From Nosema muscidifuracis (Eukaryota > Microsporidia > Nosematidae), in assembly GCA_028335825.1 (NCBI GenBank), contig JAIOKI010000001.1, forward strand, positions 434,001 to 498,000: a stretch of 64,000 nt of DNA. The letters are read 5' to 3'. The stretch's first letter is position 1, and each line of letters opens with the position of its first letter. The notes beneath the pieces are model-generated. The model worked only from the letters and a program-made list of their open reading frames with translations, had not been told where the DNA came from and ran no database searches. Both the position numbers and the translations under genes were made by a program. Shown here piece by piece: positions 18,420 to 26,090 of the stretch.

Positions 18420-19253
18420 ATAAATAATTGATAAAAAAATTTTTTTATTTTTTTAAACAATCTTTTAACTTTCATTTTGTATATTTAATTAATTACTTTT
18501 ACTAATACATAAATGAATAAAACAAAATATTGGAGATCTTGATTCTATATTATAAAATAGTATTTTTAATTTATAGTTATAAATACTAGAGGATTTTTAT
18601 TATTTACAAAATAATATAATTAATTTATAATTATTTATATACTAGAGGATATTTATTATTTACAAAATAATACTTTTAATTTATAATTATTTTTTCATTG
18701 AAAGATATTGATTATTAAAAAATGAACAATTAGTACTTTATTTCTTTTAATTACTTATATTAATTAAAAAATATATATTAAAATAAAAAAGGATGTGATG
18801 CTACTTTTAAAGAATAAATATTTATTTAAAGATATTCTAACTACTGTTAATTTACATTAAACAAGATCTACTCTAATAAAAATATTTTATTTACTTTTTT
18901 TATTAAATATTTCAACTGAATAACGAATATATTCAATTTACCAATTTTTAGTAATTTTACAAAAGAAAATATTTAAGAGATATCGATGATCGTATAAGAA
19001 TTATTTTTATTATTATCAAAGAAATATATCTAAAACTTAATAATATATTAAAACAGTTATCTTTTTTAATAGGATAATCTAATCTCTTGTTTTATTATAG
19101 ATATCTCTTAAAAAAGTTATTTAATTAAAATTCTTTTATTTTTTTAATAGGATAGTTAAAGTTCTTGTTTTATTATAGATATCTATTTAAATAGTTATTT
19201 AATTAAATATTTTTTTTATCTCAGATACTACTACCCAATAAATTAAATCAATT
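18420..19253. repeat. Intergenic with two direct duplications
   Basis: ATACTAGAGGAT followed by TTTATTATTTACAAAATAAT occurs twice (18580-18690). A unit of about 90 bases containing TTTTTTAATAGGATA and CTTGTTTTATTATAGATATC occurs twice (19050-19210). No gene is seen. Confidence 0.55.
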
Positions 19254-19259
19254 GTTTCA
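19254..19259 (+). promoter_or_regulatory. GTTTCA element upstream of 19296-19505 gene
   Basis: TTGTTTCATAA on the sense strand, with 36 bases before the ATG, in line with the two preceding family members. Confidence 0.6.
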
Positions 19260-19295
19260 TAAATTAATACTTAAACAATTCATTTAATCAGAAAA

Positions 19296-19505
19296 ATGAA
19301 TATTACTAATATGTTTATGTATTTATCCTTATTTTTATCAAGAGTTCTAGCTGATAACAAACTTAAAGATTCTAAATGGTGGTGGGATGCTCCAGATAGA
19401 AAAGTAACTCCTTCTGATCCAGTGGTGAGAGAATCAGGTAGTCCTTATGCAACATCAACATGGCAACGTAGATTGAGAAGCTTTACTAGCAGATGGAACT
19501 ACTAA
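19296..19505 (+). CDS. Small secreted protein, WWW family member 3
   Basis: This 69-residue protein has a signal peptide ending at VLA (about 1-19), followed after only a few residues by KLKDSKWWWDAP (about 22-33). The rest is polar, with STWQRRLRSFTSRWNY at the C-terminus: Arg pairs followed by aromatic residues. It starts 1,110 bases after copy 2, so the three genes have a near-constant period. The function is not recognised; the likely destination is outside the plasma membrane. Confidence 0.8.
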   Translation: MNITNMFMYLSLFLSRVLADNKLKDSKWWWDAPDRKVTPSDPVVRESGSPYATSTWQRRLRSFTSRWNY

Positions 19506-19994
19506 AAAATAAATTAAAATTAGTTAAAAAAAAGTTATAATAATCTATTTATTTTTATTAAAAATAATTAATTTTTGACTCATATTTAGTAATTAGAAGT
19601 CATATACATAAAAATTAATTTATTTGTAGTATTAATGTTTAGAAGTGTCAATTATGTCACGTTTTTTTCGTGCTAAAATTCTCAATTTAATGTTTCATGA
19701 CTTATATAGAAGTCATATATGTCTTAAACTTGATTATATTCTAAGAATTTTTTTTTTATAACAACATGAAAATATATTATCAATAACGACTTTGAAATAT
19801 ATATTATTACATAATAAAAGAAAATATATATCAAAAATAACAATTTATAAATAAACACTAATAAAAAAATATTTAGTAAAATTTTTATTTAGTTAATTAA
19901 ATAGATAAAAAACTTCAATATAGTAAATATAATAACTATACAGTGTCAAGTTATGAAAAAATAATTTTTTACTATTTATTAATTTAAAATTTAA

Positions 19995-20459
19995 TTAAAA
20001 TCCATAAGCTGTATGGGGTACTACAGAGCCAAGATATGTAAATGGTTCAGGGTCCATATGTATACGATAAAAATTGTCATCATGTAACACTCTTGGACTA
20101 TCCAATGGAATGGGCATAAAATCTGTTGCAGATGTAGCAGAGGGATGATCTTTATATCCTTCAGGAAGACCACTTGAATCATCAGCAAGTCTGTATATAG
20201 AAAAATGAGGTGCATTAGAAGGTTTCTTAGGAAGAATTTTTGTATCTTGTGGTTCGTACATTGGATTAATTTTAGTTCCATTTCTTAGGTATATGGGTTT
20301 AGGTGAATAAACACCCTTCTTTGGTGTAGCATAGGGATACGGATATTTATTGTTAGTCCTTTTATAAGGGGATTTCTTTGTTCGTGGTAAATTTACTGTA
20401 TACCCTTTTATGAATACTAGAAAATATAGTATGAGACTAGTATATCCTAAAATTATCAT
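19995..20459 (-). CDS. Secreted Pro/Tyr/Lys-rich protein
   Basis: This 154-residue protein has a signal peptide (MIILGYTSLILYFLVFIKG). The mature part is basic and rich in Pro and Tyr (KYPYPYATPKKGVYSPKPIY), with a more acidic second half, and ends in an aromatic tail (HTAYGF). There is no cysteine and no membrane span after the signal. Such composition is typical of spore-wall or polar-tube matrix proteins, but no family is recognised. TGAAACA on the sense strand lies 69 bases upstream, and a one-mismatch copy (plus-strand TCAAAC, 20500-20505) lies 40 bases upstream. Confidence 0.75.
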   Translation of the reverse strand: MIILGYTSLILYFLVFIKGYTVNLPRTKKSPYKRTNNKYPYPYATPKKGVYSPKPIYLRNGTKINPMYEPQDTKILPKKPSNAPHFSIYRLADDSSGLPEGYKDHPSATSATDFMPIPLDSPRVLHDDNFYRIHMDPEPFTYLGSVVPHTAYGF

Positions 20460-20534
20460 ATTTGATCCTGTTAAATTTCTAAAATATTATTTTAAAAATC
20501 TCAAACGGTTTTAAAGTTAAAACGTTCTGTTTCA

Positions 20535-21958
20535 AAAAGGATAGGTGCAACTATGTAGTGTTTAACAAAGAATGATTTGTTGATTATACAACAAAACGGT
20601 TAAATTTAATATAAAGAGTTCTCGATAGTTTTAAGATGTTTTTTTCACTTGCAACACTACTTTATATTTATATGTAGTTATAAAAAAAAATTAGAGAAAA
20701 GATCAATATCATCATAGATCATTAAATGACGTTAAAAAAATACTAAGTCAGAAATGTATATACCTAAGGTAACATTTTTTATTATGTAGATAATAATTAT
20801 ATTTTTAATATTTATGAGTAATTACTAATTTATTTAGAATGTTTTAAAAAATTAGTTAATAAATTTTTTTTTGCCTTTTTAGTCATAGTTAATACCAGTA
20901 TAAAATTATAATTTTTTTAATTTACTTAAATTGATAGAAACTTAATTTTGAGGAAATTTATAAAGATTAATAAAGTAAAAAATAAAGATCATTTAAAAAA
21001 ATTAGTAAAGAATTTTGAAGTAAAAACTTAATTAAAATTACATAGTTTGATGTAAACAAAACTTATAAAAATTATTTAAGTAAAACCTAATTAAAATTAC
21101 ATAATTTGATGTAAACAAAACTTATAAAAATTTTAAAGTAAAAACTTAATTAAAAATAAATAGTTTGACAGTAACTCAATGTAAATAAAATATAATTTAT
21201 TTCATATTTCTTCTTAGATCAAAAAAAATAGTAAAATTCTATATTTAATATGGTAAAAAGTAAGTCAATTTGTAAGATTAATAATGCATGCTGTATAATT
21301 TAATATCAGACCTTTTATATACAATGATAAATTAGAAGTTGACAAATGATGCTTTCTTCTATTAATTTTTTAAATAAAGCTTTTGATCAATTAAATATTT
21401 TTTTCTTTTGACTAAGTAAATTAATACATTTTATTTTTATCTATTATTCAACAGATATTAAAAATTTTACCATACTTAGTTGAAAACAATGCTTTAATGG
21501 TATCCTGTTTGTAAAAAATGATTATTAGATTTACAATTTATTTACTGATAGTTTCTATAAGATTCTAATAAAATAAATTTTTGCAAGATTAGTAAAATAA
21601 GATTCTAATAAAATAAATTTTAATACTGGTATTTATTTTTGTAAGATTAGTTAAATAAGATGCTAATAAAATAAATTTTAATACTGGTATTTATTTTAAT
21701 AAGATTCCAATTGTTTATTTAAAATTGATAAACTTATGCTTATATTTTAATTGTATATCTAATAATGAAATTTATTAATCTTATTTTTTGATCTACTTAC
21801 AAATTTATCTATAAATGTACAATAAAGAACTATCTTATTTATATATTTTTATATCATATACTAAACTATATGTATTGGGTCATAAAATAAAATTAAAATA
21901 TTACGTCATAACTAATGTGAAGTTTAAAACACTAAATTAATATAAGTAACAAGTTTAT
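20535..21958. repeat. Intergenic with two sets of direct repeats
   Basis: Three copies of a unit of about 56 bases (TTAATTAAAATTACATA, then GTTTGATGTAAACAAAACTT) lie at about 21025-21170. Copies of a unit of about 65 bases (AAGATTCTAATAAAATAAAT, then ACTGGTATTTATTTT) lie at about 21560-21710. No gene is seen. Confidence 0.55.
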
Positions 21959-22171
21959 TTAGAACCAATGTCTATTCATGATGGGTCCAAAATGATTTCC
22001 TGAATTAGGATGTTCAAAGGTAGTAGGAGTAAAGTTGTTTATATAAGAAAATGGAGCTAAATCACCAGGAGTTGTCACTGATCTTCTTCTTGATGTTAAA
22101 TGATGATAAAATGGAGGTAGGTCTCCAAATACAGTTGAAGAGAGTAGTACACATAGATAAAGAAAGATCAT
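21959..22171 (-). CDS. Small secreted protein, unknown
   Basis: This 70-residue protein has a signal peptide ending near VFG (1-16). The mature chain begins with DLPPFYHH and has a second copy of that word as DLAPFSY, an SRRRS basic patch, and a C-terminus MNRHWF. It is His/Pro/aromatic rich with no cysteine. TGAAACA on the sense strand lies 55 bases before the ATG. It does not carry the WWW motif, but its size, signal peptide and aromatic end match its neighbours. Confidence 0.7.
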   Translation of the reverse strand: MIFLYLCVLLSSTVFGDLPPFYHHLTSRRRSVTTPGDLAPFSYINNFTPTTFEHPNSGNHFGPIMNRHWF

Positions 22172-22434
22172 AATTAATTTTATGATAATTCTTTTAATAT
22201 ATTTTTATATCAAAAATTCAGTATTTGTTTCAGATCTTTTAATTAAATTATTCGTTCAGATAAAATTTTTACTAAATATTTTTTATTTTATAGGTTATGT
22301 AATTGAATAAGTAGATTTTTATAGATTATAATTTGATTTAGTATCTGTTTCTTATAAATTATATATTAAATATTTTTATGTATTTTTATAAATCTATTTA
22401 TATTTTTAATAAAAGTGATATTTTCAACCCCTTT

Positions 22435-22797
22435 ATGTCAAAGAATAAATTATTGAATGACTGGAATACTTCTAAAATACTCCATAAAGATAAAATACTT
22501 AATTTTGATATTCTTTTATCAAAAAATCTTATTAAAAATATAGAAGATGACTATTTTTATTTATCTGAAGAGATTGAAATAGTTGAATACGAAATTTACA
22601 AATATTTTAATGAAAAAATGACTGACGAAATGAACTTAAAAGATTCAGAAGCAGAAATCAAAAAATTTATCAAAGATCTTCATGTATATAACGAATTAAA
22701 AGATATTGGTCAATCTTTAGTTAATAAGATAGCAGAAAGAAAAGGAACAACCAGTAAAGAGATTTTTAAAGAATTGGGATATGATTTTTTATCATAA
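22435..22797 (+). CDS. SWI5: DNA repair/recombination mediator Swi5
   Basis: CCCC at 22428-22431 marks the ATG at 22435 (120 residues) rather than the earlier in-frame ATG at 22378. The C-terminal half matches the Swi5 family core: IKKFIKDLHVYNELKDIGQS, then LVNKIAERKGTTSKEIFKEL, then GYDF (75-118). The usual family form is H-x-x-LH-x-YNEIKD-x-GQ-x-L-x-x-x-IA-x-x-x-G-x-T-x-KE. Swi5 pairs with Sfr1 and stabilises Rad51/Dmc1 filaments during homologous recombination in the nucleus. The N-terminal part is coiled-coil-like and not conserved. The partner Sfr1 is not recognised in the window. Confidence 0.85.
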   Translation: MSKNKLLNDWNTSKILHKDKILNFDILLSKNLIKNIEDDYFYLSEEIEIVEYEIYKYFNEKMTDEMNLKDSEAEIKKFIKDLHVYNELKDIGQSLVNKIAERKGTTSKEIFKELGYDFLS

Positions 22798-22819
22798 ATT
22801 ATTTAAGATTAAAAATATA

Positions 22820-24253
22820 TTATTTTTTGTATCTTGAATTTTTTAGTATAGCAGTGAAATCACAAATATCATCACTCTTAGTAAAAATCCTTTCTCCTTT
22901 CTTCATTCTTTTATTCTTTACATTTGTATTACAAGTATCTTGATTCTTTACATTTGTATTACAAGTATCTTTATTTTTTACATTTGTATTACAAGTATCT
23001 TTATTCTTTACATTTATATTACAAATATCTTTATTCTTCTTAGATGATATATTTAAATTAAGTTTTTCTTTATTATAATTTTTATTAGATATAAGTTTGT
23101 TTATCTTATTATTAATTAATTTCTTTTCTTCTTGCATATTTTTAGTTTTCTCATTAATTATATTATATTTAGTAACTGAAGAATTCTTGATATAATTAAG
23201 CTTATCAGATAAGCTTAATTTATTATTATCATTATTTAATGATTGAGATGAAAATTCTTTTTCTTTATAAATTGAGTTATTTTTAGTGATCATTATTGAG
23301 ACTTCTTTGATATTTGATTGGTTATCTAATTTTATATTATCTTTCTTATCTAATTTAATATTATCTCTCTTATCTAATTTTATATTATCTCTCTTATCTA
23401 CTTGAATATTATCTTTATTTTCTGTATTAAATAATGTATGTTCTGATACACATTGTCTTTTAGAATTACTATAATCAACTTCAGGACATTTAAATCTTAT
23501 TAATCCATAGTTTTTATTTTCCGACTTCTTAATTAAATTATCATGATCCTTAGTTATCTCTAAAGATTCTTTTCTCGAGCATTTTATTTCTTTAGACTTA
23601 TCTACAGAAATACTTATTTCATTAAATATTGGTATATTCGCATTTAATACTTCTTCTTTATTATCATTTAATACTTCTACTTTATTATCATTTAATACTT
23701 CTTCTTTATTATCATTTAATACTTCTACTTTATTATCATTTAATACTTCTACTTTATTATCATTTAATACTTCTACTTTATTATCATTTAATACTTCTTC
23801 TTTATTATCATTTGATATTTCTTCTTTTATATTATTATAAATTAAAGTGATCTCATTTTCCGTCATTTCTTTACACAGTGAATCAATTAATTCTTCTTCA
23901 TTAACTTTAAAATTTTTTTCATAAAGTTCATCTAAATACTTCAAATTCTTCCTAAGAGTATACTCATAATCTTTAAGTAATCCCATTAATTTGTTATTAT
24001 TCATCATTAAAAAAGATTTCCTATATTTATTACGTTCTTTTGAATCAGAAGATACAGTCATAAATTCACCATTAATTTTTTGTAGATGTATTATGTTATC
24101 TATACGTGATACACAAGAATTCGTTGATGATAAAGTTGTATAATAATTTATCAAGTGCATATACAACTTCTTAGTGCTAGATAGTGATTCTATATTATAT
24201 GTACCATTTTCTGATAAATAGTTAAGAATTCGTTGTAAATTTTCTTTTTTCAT
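22820..24253 (-). CDS. Protein with three internal repeat arrays, unknown
   Basis: This 477-residue protein has five C immediately before the ATG (24254-24258). The N-terminal 145 residues look helical and non-repetitive. Three independent arrays follow: an eight-residue unit EVLNDNKV (about 149-205, seven copies), an eight-residue unit DNIKLDKR (about 279-311, four copies) and a ten-residue unit NKDTCNTNVK (about 407-449, about four copies). A short basic tail ends the protein. There is no signal peptide. It converges with SWI5 at a 22-base gap. The function is not recognised; nuclear location would fit the Lys/Asn-rich repeats but is a guess. The antisense frame at 23629-23850 is only the shadow of the first array. 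Confidence 0.8.
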   Translation of the reverse strand: MKKENLQRILNYLSENGTYNIESLSSTKKLYMHLINYYTTLSSTNSCVSRIDNIIHLQKINGEFMTVSSDSKERNKYRKSFLMMNNNKLMGLLKDYEYTLRKNLKYLDELYEKNFKVNEEELIDSLCKEMTENEITLIYNNIKEEISNDNKEEVLNDNKVEVLNDNKVEVLNDNKVEVLNDNKEEVLNDNKVEVLNDNKEEVLNANIPIFNEISISVDKSKEIKCSRKESLEITKDHDNLIKKSENKNYGLIRFKCPEVDYSNSKRQCVSEHTLFNTENKDNIQVDKRDNIKLDKRDNIKLDKKDNIKLDNQSNIKEVSIMITKNNSIYKEKEFSSQSLNNDNNKLSLSDKLNYIKNSSVTKYNIINEKTKNMQEEKKLINNKINKLISNKNYNKEKLNLNISSKKNKDICNINVKNKDTCNTNVKNKDTCNTNVKNQDTCNTNVKNKRMKKGERIFTKSDDICDFTAILKNSRYKK

Positions 24254-24258
24254 GGGGG

Positions 24259-24785
24259 TTTAAAATCAAATAAAAAAATTGAATTAGAAAGATACACAGA
24301 TTTTAAGATAAGTAACAGTTAATAATTTTAGTGTAATAAATTTAATAAATATCAGATTTGTACTTTGACTTATTTATTAATGCATAATTAAAATATTATT
24401 GAATTAACAAAAATGATGTAAGTAAAGGCTTTTAAATTATTCTTAGAATGATATCTTTATATAAGTTAAAAAGAGTATTTCTTTTTCATTAAAATATAAA
24501 GATATTATTCTATCAACTAATACTTTTATAAATTATTTATAAAGAAATATCTTTTATTAATTTAATTATGATAAATATATTTTCAAATTATTTCTTCAAA
24601 CGTCTTTATTAATTGTAAAATAATTAACTTTTCATGAAATTTTAATAAGTTTATTCTTCATATTTAATGCAATAATTTGTTTAATAATTATCTCTAATAG
24701 GTTTTATTAGATAAATTTAATTATCTAAGTAAGTTTTAAGAATATTTTTTTAATTAATATAAAACAATAATAAATAAAAAAAAAG
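24259..24785. other. Intergenic, no gene seen
   Basis: A divergent spacer of about 530 bases, A+T rich, without repeats or motifs I can assign. Confidence 0.45.
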
Positions 24786-25562
24786 ATGAAATCATTTATA
24801 TATTGGAATATTTTATATGGATGGTTCACTCCAGTAAATGATGTATCTCAAGATTCTTCTTTAGTAGATCCGTATCTTAATCAGATAAGTGATTCAAAAG
24901 AACAGGATTCTCCGTCTTATATAGCCTCAAAAAATAAAACTTCAACTTCCGATTCTTCATCTACGAATAAAGAATTATTCGATGATATTGGAGATAATAA
25001 GATAAAAGAAAATAAAAAAATAAAAAAATCACAAGCGGAGGATGCACTTTTAACTGCAAAAAAATTAGATGAATTTCATGAAACATTTACTGAAGCTCTT
25101 GAACTTGGTGATACTGTATCTTCAATTACAGATAAAGATATGTGGAAAAAGTTGTACGACTATATAGCTTCAAATTTATCGAATTTCTTTATAGATGGAC
25201 ATTTTAGTATAGCCTTCGAGATTAGATATGTTATGTGTTCATACGTTGTAGCAAATATACCAGGTCAATTTGCATTTGTTATCCCAGGTTTTTATAAATA
25301 CCTTATACCTAAAAAAGCTTATAAAATTCCTATACTAGCTGAAGGACTAAAAGGAGTAAAAAGATTTTTTAAGTTCTGTAAAAAAACATCAAATAATCAA
25401 CTTTTCATAACATTCTTTATAGGAAGGGAAAATTCTGGGTTAGAAGATATTAAATTTATATTAGATATACCTAATATGATAACTAATAATCCTTTAGGAA
25501 TATTGAGAGAACTTTTTAGTTTTAGAATTAAAGCTGAAGGATATGACCCAGAAAAGTTTTAA
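24786..25562 (+). CDS. Unknown 258-residue protein
   Basis: The N-terminus (MKSFIYWNILYGWF) is hydrophobic and could be a short signal or anchor. A Ser/Asp/Lys-rich disordered stretch follows (about 20-90), then a better-ordered domain with conserved-looking blocks: DGHFSIAFEIRYVMCSYVVA (about 138-157), FAFVIPGFYKYLIPKKAYKI (about 163-182), FITFFIGREN and a C-terminal GILRELFSFRIKAEGYDPEKF-type end. No family is recognised. There is neither a CCC start motif nor a GTTTCA element. Its 3' end faces that of the histone gene across 45 bases. Confidence 0.72.
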   Translation: MKSFIYWNILYGWFTPVNDVSQDSSLVDPYLNQISDSKEQDSPSYIASKNKTSTSDSSSTNKELFDDIGDNKIKENKKIKKSQAEDALLTAKKLDEFHETFTEALELGDTVSSITDKDMWKKLYDYIASNLSNFFIDGHFSIAFEIRYVMCSYVVANIPGQFAFVIPGFYKYLIPKKAYKIPILAEGLKGVKRFFKFCKKTSNNQLFITFFIGRENSGLEDIKFILDIPNMITNNPLGILRELFSFRIKAEGYDPEKF

Positions 25563-25607
25563 TTAAAAATCAACTGACAGATACAATAAACCAATTATTT
25601 ATTAATT

Positions 25608-26081
25608 TTAAAGATTGTTGCTACCTTTCACTTTATTAATTAATTTTATATCACTAGGGTAGAGAGTTACTCTCTTAGCATGTCTAGAAGCCAAATAAGA
25701 AGTTTCCATAAGGGTAGATAAATGAGCTTCGAAGACTTCTTGTAGGATTTCAAGAGATTGTGCTGTAAATCTTGGAACATCTGTATTTGTATTCTTAGCT
25801 ACATTTTTTGATATATCTCTAACGAATCTTGTAAACGGACTTTTACTAACCAAAAAATTTGTAGATTTTTGGTAGAATTTGATCTCTTTAACGACCATAT
25901 TATTAGCTTTAGATTTCTTACGTTTAATAGGTTGACTTTGGGTTATGTTAGGCTTACGTACACTAAAAGATCTACGTTCTCTTTTTGGTGTCGATTCTTC
26001 AGATTTTCTTTGTATGCTTTTTTTGCCTTTACCTTTACCCCTTCCTTTCTTCAAATTACTTGGCATTGCTGTTCTTGCCAT
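25608..26081 (-). CDS. Histone H3 variant, probably CENP-A (cenH3)
   Basis: This 157-residue protein has a long basic N-terminal tail (1-62) starting MART like H3, followed by a complete H3 histone fold: alpha-N VVKEIKFYQKSTNFLV (63-78), alpha-1 SPFTRFVRDISKNV (81-94), alpha-2 TAQSLEILQEVFEAHL, then STLMETSYLASRHAKR (106-137), and alpha-3 YPSDIKLINKVKG (141-153). Loop 1 (AKNTNTDVPRF) is longer than the FKTDLRF of canonical H3, a hallmark of CENP-A, and the tail lacks the ARTKQTARKS sequence. CENP-A replaces H3 in centromeric nucleosomes. CCCC (plus-strand GGGG 26087-26090) precedes the ATG. A divergent canonical H3 is a less likely alternative. Confidence 0.85.
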   Translation of the reverse strand: MARTAMPSNLKKGRGKGKGKKSIQRKSEESTPKRERRSFSVRKPNITQSQPIKRKKSKANNMVVKEIKFYQKSTNFLVSKSPFTRFVRDISKNVAKNTNTDVPRFTAQSLEILQEVFEAHLSTLMETSYLASRHAKRVTLYPSDIKLINKVKGSNNL

Positions 26082-26090
26082 TTATTGGGG

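Noticed and set aside
23629-23850. Plus-strand frame with repeated LLLYYHLI
   Set aside because: Antisense shadow of the EVLNDNKV array in the 477-residue gene.
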